Shown here: positions 42,848-51,145 of the stretch, piece after piece
How the letters are laid out: the number at the start of each line of letters is the position of its first letter
Numbering within the stretch: position 1 is the stretch's first letter
Source: Rhodobacter sp.
Lineage (GTDB): Bacteria; Pseudomonadota; Alphaproteobacteria; Rhodobacterales; Rhodobacteraceae
Direction: 5' to 3'
DNA length: 51,145 nt
Assembly (NCBI GenBank): GCA_027484985.1
Contig: JAIXRW010000039.1
Span: 1-51,145 of the forward strand
Translations under genes and position numbers: made by a program
Notes under the pieces: generated by a model
What the model was told of the DNA's origin: nothing
The model's input: the letters and a program-made list of their open reading frames with translations, nothing else
Databases searched by the model: none

Positions 42848-43369
42848 ATGACGTTGCATTTTGGCCGTGTACTGGGTGCGGCACTGGTTGCGGGGGTCGC
42901 CTCGATTTCGGCGGTTTTTGCGCAGGATTCCGGAAACCGCGTTGCTGTCACGTCGGATTGGAACGTGTTTGCCGAAGAAAATCCAAAGGAATGCTGGGGC
43001 GTCACCGTTCCGAAAGAAACGGTGAACACCCGTGACGGGCAGCCCGTTTCGGTGCGGCGCGGCGATATCCTGCTGTTCGTGACCTATCGCCCGGGATCGC
43101 CCGCCGAGATTTCCTTTACCGGCGGCTATCCCTTTGCCGAGGGATCGAAGATCGGGGTCGATGTGGATGGCAAGACCTTTGAGCTGATTGCCGACGGCGA
43201 ATGGGCTTGGGCCGCGCCCGGGACTGATGACACCATTCTGACAGCGATGAAAAGCGGTTCGCAGGCAGTTCTGACGGCGCGCTCGGGCAAGGGCACGCAG
43301 ACCAAAGACACCTTCAGCCTGCGCGGATTTACTGCCGCCGTGACCGAAGCGGAAACGCGCTGCAAGTAA
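42848..43369 (+). CDS. Invasion-associated locus B (IalB) family protein
   Basis: This is a 173-residue exported protein. The signal peptide runs to VFAQ (about residue 25). The mature part starts with the family-typical SDWNVF...ECWGVT, contains [14 protein letters not shown] and the C-terminal GFTAAV segment, and has two cysteines likely forming a disulfide. IalB-like proteins are common in alphaproteobacteria, and their role outside Bartonella is unclear. The ATG at 42848 has GGAGG nine bases upstream. An intrinsic terminator follows. Confidence 0.88.
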   Translation: MTLHFGRVLGAALVAGVASISAVFAQDSGNRVAVTSDWNVFAEENPKECWGVTVPKETVNTRDGQPVSVRRGDILLFVTYRPGSPAEISFTGGYPFAEGSKIGVDVDGKTFELIADGEWAWAAPGTDDTILTAMKSGSQAVLTARSGKGTQTKDTFSLRGFTAAVTEAETRCK

Positions 43370-43392
43370 AGCCTACGGCGCCAAAGCAATAC

Positions 43393-43423
43393 AGGCTCCC
43401 CTTTCCGGGAGCCTTTTGTTTTT
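43393..43423 (+). terminator. Rho-independent terminator after the IalB-like gene
   Basis: AGGCTCCC at 43393-43400, loop CTTTCC, GGGAGCCT at 43407-43414, then TTTGTTTTT. Confidence 0.92.
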
Positions 43424-43472
43424 GGGGCGAATCCCCTATATGACAGCCTTCCATCCGGTTCAGGAACAGCCC

Positions 43473-44651
43473 ATGACCGCTACGGCCCCCATCACGCAGG
43501 ACGTGCTGACCCTTCCGCGCAAGCTGCCCGAAGGCGGCAAGGTCAATATCATCGGCCTGACGCGCGACCAGTTGCGCGCGGCGCTGGTGGCAGCCGGCAC
43601 GCCGGAAAAGCAGGCAAAGATGCGGTTGGGGCAGATTTGGCAGTGGGTCTATCATTGGGGGCTGCGCGATTTTGCAGGGATGACCAACCTAGCAAAGGAT
43701 TACCGCGTCTTTCTTGAGCAGCATTTCACCATTGAACTGCCCGAGGTCGTGACGCGCCAGATCAGCGCGGATGGCACCCGCAAATATCTGGTGCGGATCG
43801 CCGGCGGGCACGAGGTTGAGACCGTTTATATCCCCGAAGAAAATCGCGGGACGTTGTGCATTTCCAGTCAGGTTGGGTGTACTTTGACTTGTTCGTTTTG
43901 CCATACCGGCACGCAGAAATTAGTTCGCAATTTGACTGCGGGCGAGATTGTCGGGCAGGTGATGTTGGCGCGGGATGATCTGGGAGAGTGGCCAGTTCCG
44001 GGCGCGCCGAAGGATGAAACGCGGTTGGTTTCCAACGTTGTCCTGATGGGCATGGGCGAGCCGCTTTACAACTTTGACAATGTTCGCGACGCCATGCAGG
44101 TGGTGATGGACAATGAGGGGCTTAGCCTGTCCCGGCGCAGGATCACGCTTTCGACCAGCGGTGTTGTGCCCGAAATCGCCCGCGCCGCGACCGAGATCGG
44201 TTGCCTGCTGGCCGTTTCTTTCCATGCCACCACCGACGAGGTGCGCGACAAGCTTGTTCCGATCAACAAACGTTGGAATATCGAGACCCTGCTGAACGAG
44301 TTGCGCGAATATCCGCGGCTTTCCAACTCCGAGCGGATCACCTTTGAATATGTGATGCTGAAAGGGGTGAACGATTCGGATGCCGATGCGCGGCGACTGG
44401 TGCGGCTGATTTCGGGGATTCCCGCCAAAATCAACCTGATACCGTTCAATGAATGGCCCGGCGCGCCCTATCAGCGGTCGGATTGGGAACGGATCGAGGC
44501 CTTTGCCGATATCGTTTACAAGGCGGGCTATGCCAGCCCGATCCGAACCCCCCGTGGCGAGGATATCATGGCGGCCTGCGGGCAGCTGAAATCCGCAACC
44601 GAGCGGGCGCGGAAATCATCGCGCGAGATTGCGGCCGAAGCCGGACTGTAA
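43473..44651 (+). CDS. rlmN: 23S rRNA/tRNA adenine-C2 methyltransferase (radical SAM)
   Basis: The 392-residue enzyme methylates C2 of A2503 in 23S rRNA and A37 of some tRNAs. The radical SAM cluster motif is CTLTCSFC, followed by MGMGEPL. The C-terminal cysteine accepting the methyl in the mechanism is in DIMAACGQL. Start ATG 43473 ([10 protein letters not shown]) has AGGAA eight bases upstream and matches related proteins as I remember them; ATG 43440 is in frame but has no Shine-Dalgarno sequence. Codon choice is more G-ended and AT-tolerant than in genes left of 36 kb. Confidence 0.96.
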   Translation: MTATAPITQDVLTLPRKLPEGGKVNIIGLTRDQLRAALVAAGTPEKQAKMRLGQIWQWVYHWGLRDFAGMTNLAKDYRVFLEQHFTIELPEVVTRQISADGTRKYLVRIAGGHEVETVYIPEENRGTLCISSQVGCTLTCSFCHTGTQKLVRNLTAGEIVGQVMLARDDLGEWPVPGAPKDETRLVSNVVLMGMGEPLYNFDNVRDAMQVVMDNEGLSLSRRRITLSTSGVVPEIARAATEIGCLLAVSFHATTDEVRDKLVPINKRWNIETLLNELREYPRLSNSERITFEYVMLKGVNDSDADARRLVRLISGIPAKINLIPFNEWPGAPYQRSDWERIEAFADIVYKAGYASPIRTPRGEDIMAACGQLKSATERARKSSREIAAEAGL

Positions 44652-44763
44652 GCTTTTCAATACCTTGGGAAACAGGGCCGGCCTGCGGTGCAGGGCGGGA
44701 TGCGGGATAGTGAAATCCCGTTGCCCTGCGGCGCGTGGCGTGGTTTTTGATCAAAAGGCAACC

Positions 44764-45759
44764 ATGCGGGGCGGAAGGATGCGGGTATTCGTAAACGGGT
44801 TCGGGCGGATCGGGCGGTCGGTCGTGCGGGCTTGGGCCCAGCAACCCGCACAGTGGCCGGAGCTTGAGATCGTCGGGATCAATGACATCGCCGCCCCCGA
44901 GATGTGCGCCTATCTTTTTGAATATGATAGCGTCTTTGGGCCTTGGCAGGGCACTGTCACACTGGGGGACGGGGTCCTGGCGGTGAATGGCCGACCCATC
45001 CGGCTGTATCGTTCGGCGGAACTGCAAGATATCAATTTGAGAGATATTGACGTCTTATTGGAATGCACAGGTTATGCAGACAGAATCGAAATAGCCAGCC
45101 GCGGGCTGGCGGCAGGGGCGCGGCGGGTTCTGGTGTCGGGGCCGTCGGCGGCGGCCGATGTGACGGTGGTTCTGGGCGCGAATGACGCGGTTCTGGACAG
45201 GCAGCCCATCGTTTCGAATGCGTCCTGCACGACCAATGCGCTTGCCCCTTTGGCCAAGCTGATCGATGACCGGTGGGGTGTGGTGACGGGGTCGATGACA
45301 ACCATTCACTGCTATACCGGCAGTCAGCCAACCGTCGATGCGCCCGCGGCCGACTATCCGCGCAGCCGTGCCGCCGCCTTGTCGATGGTGCCGACAACCA
45401 CATCGGCCAGCCGGTTGCTGGACCGCGTCTTGCCGCAGATTGCGGAGCGGATCGCAGGGTCGGCGGTGCGGGTGCCGGTGGCAAGCGTGTCTTGCGTCGA
45501 TCTGGCCGTGATGACAGAAAAACCTGTGACGGTGGACGAGGTGAACGCTGCCTTGCGGCAGGCGGGTGGCGTGATCGGGGCGACCGACCGGCCGCTGGTT
45601 TCAACCGATTTGCGGGCAAGGCCGGAAAGCATTGTCATGGCCTGCCCCGAAACGCGGATCACGCCACAGGGGCTGCTGCGGGTTTTCGGCTGGTATGACA
45701 ATGAATGGGGCTTTTCCAACCGGATGCTGGATGTGGCATCGCGGATGGGCAAGGGATAG
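44764..45759 (+). CDS. Glyceraldehyde-3-phosphate dehydrogenase-like protein, divergent
   Basis: This 331-residue type I GAPDH-fold enzyme has NAD-binding VNGFGRIGRSVVRA, catalytic Cys155 in NASCTTNALAP, catalytic His in TTIHCYTG and C-terminal WYDNEWGFSNRM. The usual second cysteine (CTTNC) is Ala here, and the segment after TTIHCYT departs from canonical sequences. It may therefore be a secondary paralogue acting on another phosphorylated aldehyde, such as erythrose 4-phosphate, or working in the gluconeogenic direction. The ATG at 44764 has AAAGG six bases upstream, whereas the ATG at 44779 has its GGAAGG directly abutting. It is convergent with the TetR gene. Confidence 0.85.
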   Translation: MRGGRMRVFVNGFGRIGRSVVRAWAQQPAQWPELEIVGINDIAAPEMCAYLFEYDSVFGPWQGTVTLGDGVLAVNGRPIRLYRSAELQDINLRDIDVLLECTGYADRIEIASRGLAAGARRVLVSGPSAAADVTVVLGANDAVLDRQPIVSNASCTTNALAPLAKLIDDRWGVVTGSMTTIHCYTGSQPTVDAPAADYPRSRAAALSMVPTTTSASRLLDRVLPQIAERIAGSAVRVPVASVSCVDLAVMTEKPVTVDEVNAALRQAGGVIGATDRPLVSTDLRARPESIVMACPETRITPQGLLRVFGWYDNEWGFSNRMLDVASRMGKG

Positions 45760-45792
45760 CGCAGACGGCAGCGCGATTCGAAGCAGGCCGAC

Positions 45793-46419
45793 CTAGCCCG
45801 CCAGATACCGCGCCCGGAAACGGGCAATTTCAGGCGCTTCGGGCGGGCGGCCGGTATAGATTTCGACATATTTGGGGATGCGGGCCAGGCGGGTTTCCAG
45901 CGTTTCATCCGCCTGCATCGAGATATAGCCGATCTGCACAAGATAGATGGTGCGCGCCCTGACATCGGCATCTTCGGCGGGGTGGCCCCAGCGCAAAAGC
46001 ATGGCGGTCAGTGCAGCCAGCCTGTCGGCATCGGCTGTGGCGATGCGTGCCAGAATGGCCGGATCTTTCAACCCCCAGCCCCGCATGGCAAATTCAAGCC
46101 GCGCGTCAAAGGTTTCGGGGCGCAGGAAACAGCCGATCACATTCAGCATCGCCTCGGTTTCGGTTTCGGCATAGGCGCGGGTGGCTGCGGCCAAGGGGCG
46201 GGTGGTGCGGCTTTCCCACATATCCGCCAATGCCGCGAGCAAGGCCGCACGATCCTTGAAGAACCAGTAAAAGCTGGTGCGCGACAGGCGCAATCCTTCG
46301 GCAAGGGACAGGATGCGGACGGCATCGACCCCTTCGGAAACAAGGGCCTGATAGGCGGCGTCAAGCCACACCTCGCGCGAGCCGCGCCAGCCCGAAGCGG
46401 GATCGGTCGGGTTTTCCAT
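45793..46419 (-). CDS. TetR/AcrR family transcriptional regulator
   Basis: The 208-residue protein has an N-terminal helix-turn-helix (about 18-65, with LRLSRTSFYWFFKDRAALLAAL) and a C-terminal ligand domain. It is divergent from the flavoenzyme gene at 46541. The 121-base gap holds an inverted repeat, so regulation of that gene is likely. The ligand is unknown but may be an N-methylated compound, given the enzyme family. Confidence 0.9.
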   Translation of the reverse strand: MENPTDPASGWRGSREVWLDAAYQALVSEGVDAVRILSLAEGLRLSRTSFYWFFKDRAALLAALADMWESRTTRPLAAATRAYAETETEAMLNVIGCFLRPETFDARLEFAMRGWGLKDPAILARIATADADRLAALTAMLLRWGHPAEDADVRARTIYLVQIGYISMQADETLETRLARIPKYVEIYTGRPPEAPEIARFRARYLAG

Positions 46420-46484
46420 GCACCGACGATAGGGGCGTGCCGAAGGGCGCGCAATGGCGAATGTTCAGCACTGTCGTCGAACTT

Positions 46485-46505
46485 GACACAGGTGAACAGT
46501 GTGTC
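46485..46505. promoter_or_regulatory. Candidate TetR operator
   Basis: GACACA at 46485-46490 and TGTGTC at 46500-46505 form an inverted repeat with a nine-base centre. A TTGACA hexamer at 46483-46488 overlaps the left arm. I see no convincing -10 for it. Confidence 0.5.
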
Positions 46506-46540
46506 CCAGATGGTCGTGTTGTTCCAGCCAGAGGCCCGCC

Positions 46541-48577
46541 ATGACGCAAGATCCGCTGCTACAGCCCTATCAACTGGGGCATCTGACGTTGAGAAACCGG
46601 ATCATGACCACCAGTCACGAGCCCGCCTATCCCGAGGACGGGATGCCGAAAGACCGCTACAGGCTGTATCATCTGGAACGGGCCAAGGCCGGTGTCGCCC
46701 TGACCATGACCGCAGGATCAGCGACCGTGTCGCGCGACAGCCCGCCGGTGTTCAACAACATCCTTGCCTATAAGGACGAGGTGGTGGACTGGATGAAGCG
46801 GCTGGCCGATGACTGCCACGAGGCCGGGGCGGCGGTGATGATCCAGCTGACCCATCTTGGCCGCCGCACCCGGTGGGACAAGGGAGACTGGTTGCCGGTG
46901 GTGGGTGCAGGCCCCGCGCGCGAGCCGAGCCATCGCGCCTTTCCCAAGGTGATCGAGGATTGGGATATTGCCCGCATCATCGAGGACTATGCCGATGCGG
47001 CCGAGCGCATGGCCGCCGCCGGTTTGGACGGGATCGAGTTCGAATGTTATGGCCACCTGATGGACCAGTTCATGTCGCCGCTGACGAACGGTCTGGCGCA
47101 TCCCTATGGTGGCAGTTTCGACAACCGGATCAGGTTTGCGATGGATGTGTTGCAGGCCTGCCGCGACCGCGTGGGACCAAGGTTCCTGATGGGGGTGCGC
47201 TACACCGCGGACGAGGCCGAGGCTGGCGGGATCAGCGTGGATGAAGGCATTGCCATGGCGCAACGCTTTCGCGATTCGGGGCTGGTGGATTTCATCAACA
47301 TCATTCGCGGGCGTATCCATACCGATCCGGCGATGACCGATGTTATCCCGATCCAGGGCATGCGGTCGGCGCCGCATCTTGATTTCGCGGGGCGGATCAG
47401 GGCCGAGGTGGGGCTGCCCACCTTTCACGCATCGCGGATTGCGGATGTGGCCACGGCACGGCATGCGGTGGCGACGGGGCAGCTTGATATGGTTGGCATG
47501 ACGCGGGCGCATATGGCCGACCCGCATATCGTGCGGAAGATTTCCGAAGGGCGCGAGGCTGATATCCGGCCCTGCGTGGGGGCGACCTATTGCCTTGACC
47601 GGATCTATCAGGGCGGAATGGCGCTGTGTCTGCACAATCCCGCGACGGGGCGGGAAGAAACCATGCCGCACGAGATTGCGCCCGCTGCGGTGGCGCGGCG
47701 CGTGGTTGTGGTCGGGGCGGGGCCGGCCGGTCTGGAAGCGGCGCGGGTCGCGGCAGAACGGGGCCACAGCGTGACGGTGTTCGAGGCGGCGGACAGGCCG
47801 GGCGGGCAGATCCGGCTGACCGCGCAGTCGAAGCGGCGGGCCGAGATGATCGGCATCATCGACTGGCGGATGGCGCAATGCGCGGCGCGGGATGTGGCGT
47901 TCCGGTTCAACACTTATGCCGAAGCTGAAGATGTGCTGGCTGAGCGGCCGGATGTGGTGGTGATCGCAACCGGGGGCCTGCCCGAAAAGGACATCCTGAC
48001 CCGCGGCAACGACCTGACCGTGTCGGCGTGGGATATCCTGTCGGGCGATGTGAAACCCGGTGCCAACGTGCTGCTATACGACGATGCGGGCGACCATACG
48101 GCGTTGCAGGCCGCACAGATGCTGGCCGAAGCGGGTGCCACGGTCGAGATCATGACCCCAGACCGCAGTTTCGCGCCGGAAGTGATGGCGATGAACCTTG
48201 TGCCCTACATGCGCGCGATGCAGACGCGGCCGGTCAGCTTTACCGTGACCTACCGGCTTCTGGCCGCGGAACGGGATGGCAACCGGCTGAAAGCCGTCAT
48301 CGGATCAGACTATCTGCCCGGCGCCTTGCAGGAACGCCAGTTTGACCAGATCGTCGTCAACCACGGCACCCAACCGCTGGCAGACCTTTACTTTTCACTC
48401 AAGCCCCGATCGGAAAACCTGGGCGAAGTGGATTATGATGCCCTGATCGCAGGGCGGCCCCAACCCACAGGCAGTGGGCCAAAGGGGTTCAGGCTGTATC
48501 GCATCGGCGACGCGGTGTCTTCGCGCAACACGCATGCAGCGATATACGACGCACTGCGCCTGATGAAGGACATCTAG
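46541..48577 (+). CDS. FMN/FAD oxidoreductase of the trimethylamine dehydrogenase/DgcA family
   Basis: The protein has 678 residues. Its old-yellow-enzyme TIM barrel (1-340) has MIQLTHLGRRT and GIEFECYGHLMDQFMSP, followed by a short cysteine region and an FAD/NAD-type domain with VVVGAGPAGLEAARVA (about 388-403). Relatives include trimethylamine, histamine, dimethylglycine and N-methylproline demethylases; the early SHEPAYPEDGMPKDRYRLYH segment fits the dimethylglycine/N-methylproline branch best. The cysteine region reads C345-V-G-A-T-Y-C351 with C363, so Ala348 stands where a 4Fe-4S ligand would be. It starts at the ATG at 46541, and a perfect terminator follows. The true substrate is not certain. 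Confidence 0.85.
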   Translation: MTQDPLLQPYQLGHLTLRNRIMTTSHEPAYPEDGMPKDRYRLYHLERAKAGVALTMTAGSATVSRDSPPVFNNILAYKDEVVDWMKRLADDCHEAGAAVMIQLTHLGRRTRWDKGDWLPVVGAGPAREPSHRAFPKVIEDWDIARIIEDYADAAERMAAAGLDGIEFECYGHLMDQFMSPLTNGLAHPYGGSFDNRIRFAMDVLQACRDRVGPRFLMGVRYTADEAEAGGISVDEGIAMAQRFRDSGLVDFINIIRGRIHTDPAMTDVIPIQGMRSAPHLDFAGRIRAEVGLPTFHASRIADVATARHAVATGQLDMVGMTRAHMADPHIVRKISEGREADIRPCVGATYCLDRIYQGGMALCLHNPATGREETMPHEIAPAAVARRVVVVGAGPAGLEAARVAAERGHSVTVFEAADRPGGQIRLTAQSKRRAEMIGIIDWRMAQCAARDVAFRFNTYAEAEDVLAERPDVVVIATGGLPEKDILTRGNDLTVSAWDILSGDVKPGANVLLYDDAGDHTALQAAQMLAEAGATVEIMTPDRSFAPEVMAMNLVPYMRAMQTRPVSFTVTYRLLAAERDGNRLKAVIGSDYLPGALQERQFDQIVVNHGTQPLADLYFSLKPRSENLGEVDYDALIAGRPQPTGSGPKGFRLYRIGDAVSSRNTHAAIYDALRLMKDI

Positions 48578-48602
48578 GTCTTCTGCCAGTCGGCAAAAGT
48601 CG

Positions 48603-48636
48603 GGCCCCGCCAGAGCATCCTCTGGCGGGGCCTTTT
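48603..48636. terminator. Strong hairpin terminator, probably shared by convergent genes
   Basis: GGCCCCGCCAGAG at 48603-48615 pairs perfectly over 13 bases with CTCTGGCGGGGCC at 48620-48632, followed by TTTT on the plus strand. On the minus strand the hairpin is followed by CGACTTTTG, so some effect on the RTX gene is possible. Confidence 0.92.
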
Positions 48637-48638
48637 CG

Positions 48639-51145
48639 TTACTCGGCCGCGTTCGGCTTGTCGGCGAACAGCAGTTCCACCGCGACCTCTGCTTCTTTTG
48701 CGGTCAGCGTCCGGCGGGCGCTGGGGCCGTAGGCTTCGAAGTCCATGTCTTCCAGTTGCGGGAAGAGGGTGAGGATTTCGTCGCGTGCGGCTTCGGCCAG
48801 CGCACCCCATCCGACATGGCCGGGGTGGAAGCTTTCCGACAGGCAGCCTTCGGCCCAGACCAGTTCGTGGGCGTCGAACAGCATGTGGAAGTATTCCACC
48901 TCGCCGCCCTCTTCGCGGCGGATCGTGCTGTCATTGATCAGCATCTTGGCCGCCACCAGCACCTCGGGTTCGTCGAACAGCAGTTCGGCCTGCCAACCCG
49001 ACAGCAGCATGCGGTGCTGCGGGCTGACCTTGAGACGGCTGTGGTTGCCCAGTGCCCCCGCCTCGATGGCGATGGGCGCGAGCTTGCCCTTGGCCTGCAC
49101 CTTGCTCGACCCGATCCAGCGGATGGGCTGGTAGCCGTGATCCACGGTCAGGACCAGATCGCCGGGTTGCAGCAAGTCGATCTCGAACTCGCCCTCGGCG
49201 GTCATGATCTTCGTGCCAGACACGAAGCAGACCACGTTGGTGTTCTCTTTCGACAACAGCGCCTTGTCCACCGCCGTGCCGCCATTTTGCAACTGCAGCC
49301 CGCCGGCCGCCTGCAAGATGCCGTCATCGGCAAGGTCCGCCTTCAGCCATGCCAGCGGGTTGTTGAAGCTGACCCCCGGATTGGCTGCCTTGAACTTGGC
49401 AAACTCGGCATCGTTGTAGAAGCCCGACAGATCGACAAAGTCATTGTCGGTCTGCGACGGGTTCACCCCGCCGGTCACCCCGGTGCTGGCATCGAAGTCG
49501 AGGATCAGGTCAGGCGTCGTGCCATCGGCGACGAAGCGGTCTGCCCCTGCGCCACCGGCCAGCGTATCGGCGCCCAGCCCGCCCGACAGCGTATCGGCAC
49601 CCGCCCCGCCATCGAGGTTGTCGTTGCCTTCTCCACCGTCGAGCGTGTCGGCCCCGGCCCCGCCGATCAGCCCGTCATTGCCCGCCCCGCCGATCAGCGT
49701 GTCGTCATCGATGCCGCCGTCAAGGCTGTCATTGCCCGCCCCGCCTTGCAGCAGGTCGTTGTCGTCAAAGCCGAAGATCGTGTCATTGCCGTCACCACCG
49801 GCCAGCGTATCGGCGTTGTTCGTCGGCAGCGGGTCGGTGCCGTCATTGGGCAGATCGGCCGGGGTCGGGCCTGCAAGACCACCATAGACAAGGTCATCTC
49901 CGGCGCCGCCATCCAGACTGTCGGCCCCTTCATCACCCAGCAGCGTGTCATTGCCCAGACCGCCCGAGACGGTGTCATTGTCCACCCCTGCATCGATGCT
50001 GTCATTGCCGTCGCCCGCCGTGATCTGGTCGGCATCGTCGCCGGTCAGGATCGTGTCGTTGCCCGCCCCGCCAAAGACCGTGTCGCGGTCATTGTCCGGA
50101 TCGGTATCCGATGCGGCAAGCGCGTTGTCGGGCGTCGCGGTCGGCGCGCGGGTGTTGATGATGTCATCGCCATCCCCCGCATCGACCAGTTCGCGGCCAT
50201 CCCCGCCAAGCATCGAGTCATTGCCCGCCCCGGCGACCAGCGTGTCATTGCCGGTGCCGCCTGCCAGCGTATCGGCCCCGTCGCCGCCGCGCAGCGTGTC
50301 ATCGCCCGCGCCGCCGTCAAGGCTGTCATCGCCCGCGCCGCCCTCGAGGCTGTCGCTGCCGAGGCCACCCGCCAGCGTGTCATTGCCGATCTCGCCGCCA
50401 AGGGTGTCATTGCCATCCCCGCCTGCCAGACTGTCATTGCCATCGCCGCCAAGGGCCGCGTCATTGCCCGCCCCGGCATCGAGCGTGTCATTGCCAAGGC
50501 CACCCGCCAGCGTGTCATCGCCCAGATTGCCGATCAGGCTGTCATCGCCCGCACCGCCATCAAGGCTGTCATTGCCATCGCCGCCCAGAGCCACGTCATT
50601 GCCGTCGCCTCCGGCCAGCGTATCGGCACCGGCACCGCCATCGGCCGTGTCGTCACCGGTTCCGCCGGTCAGGCTGTCATTGCCGGTCGCCCCGGCGATG
50701 CTGTCATTGCCGGCCCCGCCATCGACCGTGTCATTGCCCTGTCCGGCGCCGACCGTATCGTCGCCCGCGCCTGCGGCCACCACATCGTCAAGACCGTCGG
50801 TCCCGTCGATCTGGTCACCCTGCGGATCGGTATAGCCGGGGTTCATCACCTCGCCCGCCGCCGTGCCATCGACCACGCCATTCGGGCTGGTCAGAACCGC
50901 CTCGATCTGGCTGAAGGTGATCGTCACGGGCTGGCCCGCCGCGTTCAGATAGGTCGCCGTGCCGGATTCACCCGTCGTGCCGTTGAAGGTCGGATCGGCG
51001 GGGTTGTAGGTCACGACCACCCCGGTCAACCCGCGCAGGTCGAGGACGTCGCCGATGCGGCCTGCGGGGTTGTTGGTGGGGTCGAGGACGGCTTCTTCAT
51101 CCGTCTCGCCGCCGACCACGGTGATGCCCGCGGTGCCGGCAAGGG
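48639..51145 (-). CDS. RTX calcium-binding repeat protein with C-terminal Hint domain (partial)
   Basis: At least 835 residues are visible; the frame is open at the right edge, so the N-terminus is missing. From about residue 130 to 585 of the visible part it is nearly continuous GGxGxDxLxG nonapeptides, which bind calcium and fold outside the cell after type I secretion. Two looser inserts interrupt them (around [18 protein letters not shown] and [14 protein letters not shown]). Residues about 660-810 form a Hint (hedgehog/intein) domain starting [10 protein letters not shown], with [10 protein letters not shown] holding a conserved His. The last 45 residues are acidic. This RTX-Hint layout is common in Rhodobacterales, and its role is uncertain. 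The terminator at 48603-48636 lies just after the stop. Confidence 0.92.
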   Translation of the reverse strand, partial: LAGTAGITVVGGETDEEAVLDPTNNPAGRIGDVLDLRGLTGVVVTYNPADPTFNGTTGESGTATYLNAAGQPVTITFSQIEAVLTSPNGVVDGTAAGEVMNPGYTDPQGDQIDGTDGLDDVVAAGAGDDTVGAGQGNDTVDGGAGNDSIAGATGNDSLTGGTGDDTADGGAGADTLAGGDGNDVALGGDGNDSLDGGAGDDSLIGNLGDDTLAGGLGNDTLDAGAGNDAALGGDGNDSLAGGDGNDTLGGEIGNDTLAGGLGSDSLEGGAGDDSLDGGAGDDTLRGGDGADTLAGGTGNDTLVAGAGNDSMLGGDGRELVDAGDGDDIINTRAPTATPDNALAASDTDPDNDRDTVFGGAGNDTILTGDDADQITAGDGNDSIDAGVDNDTVSGGLGNDTLLGDEGADSLDGGAGDDLVYGGLAGPTPADLPNDGTDPLPTNNADTLAGGDGNDTIFGFDDNDLLQGGAGNDSLDGGIDDDTLIGGAGNDGLIGGAGADTLDGGEGNDNLDGGAGADTLSGGLGADTLAGGAGADRFVADGTTPDLILDFDASTGVTGGVNPSQTDNDFVDLSGFYNDAEFAKFKAANPGVSFNNPLAWLKADLADDGILQAAGGLQLQNGGTAVDKALLSKENTNVVCFVSGTKIMTAEGEFEIDLLQPGDLVLTVDHGYQPIRWIGSSKVQAKGKLAPIAIEAGALGNHSRLKVSPQHRMLLSGWQAELLFDEPEVLVAAKMLINDSTIRREEGGEVEYFHMLFDAHELVWAEGCLSESFHPGHVGWGALAEAARDEILTLFPQLEDMDFEAYGPSARRTLTAKEAEVAVELLFADKPNAAE

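Noticed and set aside
42661..43029. N-terminal extension of the asparaginase frame
   Set aside because: It runs antisense into the IalB-like gene; the ATG at 42660 has a strong ribosome-binding site.
49945..50835. Plus-strand Ser/Pro-rich open frame of 296 codons
   Set aside because: Mirror image of the RTX nonapeptide repeats on the opposite strand.
1..51145. tRNA, rRNA or known riboswitch genes
   Set aside because: Intergenic gaps were read on both strands; none showed a convincing cloverleaf, rRNA segment or riboswitch core.

Overview
The window looks like the chromosome of an alphaproteobacterium of the family Rhodobacteraceae (a Rhodobacter or Gemmobacter relative). GC is very high. 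The order rsfS-rlmH-gpmI-envC-ctpA-rppH is typical of that group, as are a DUF2794 protein, an RTX protein ending in a Hint domain and CAAATATCC-type intergenic repeats. The species cannot be named from sequence alone. I saw no rRNA, tRNA, CRISPR array, prophage or transposase.

Layout. 1-1918: a NYN/LOTUS-type putative RNase and a luciferase-like flavin enzyme. 2081-7575 (minus): ribosome, cell-wall and RNA-turnover operon (rsfS, rlmH, gpmI, envC, ctpA, rppH). 7576-9578: a two-kilobase stretch without a credible gene, filled by about 16 copies of a 92-bp tandem repeat. 9579-12110 (minus): soluble hybrid sensor kinase with two PAS and two receiver domains. 12274-19715: bacterial alpha-2-macroglobulin overlapping pbpC, a periplasmic defence and repair pair. 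19882-33211: sugar island with an IclR regulator, a MalK/MalF/MalG-type importer, alpha-galactosidase, KDGal kinase, KDPGal aldolase, lactonase, GH42 beta-galactosidase and, convergent, a GH13 alpha-glucosidase. 33384-35802: two MFS transporters. 36004-48577: mostly housekeeping and metabolic genes (asd, a tiny ORF, beta-carbonic anhydrase, M17 aminopeptidase, NlpC/P60 hydrolase, DUF2794, asparaginase II type, IalB-like protein, rlmN, a divergent GAPDH, TetR plus a TMADH/DgcA-type flavoenzyme). 48639-51145: an RTX-Hint protein running off the right edge.

How genes work together. The sugar island reads as import of alpha- and beta-galactosides, intracellular cleavage to galactose, and part of the De Ley-Doudoroff route to pyruvate and glyceraldehyde 3-phosphate. 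Galactose dehydrogenase and galactonate dehydratase are absent here and must lie elsewhere. A near-perfect 22-bp palindrome overlapping a TTGACA promoter between iclR and the binding-protein gene is the likely operator.

Most unusual non-genic content: (1) a structured repeat family present at three convergent gene junctions, with stems that keep pairing although their sequences differ; (2) a related family of AT-rich hairpins, two of which bracket one repeat as imperfect terminal inverted repeats, so that it resembles a MITE; (3) the 92-bp tandem array, which contains a second-order duplication; (4) an apparent switch of the plus strand from C-rich to G-rich near 36-38.5 kb, largely independent of gene direction. 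All functional statements rest on motif reading by eye; no database search was possible.
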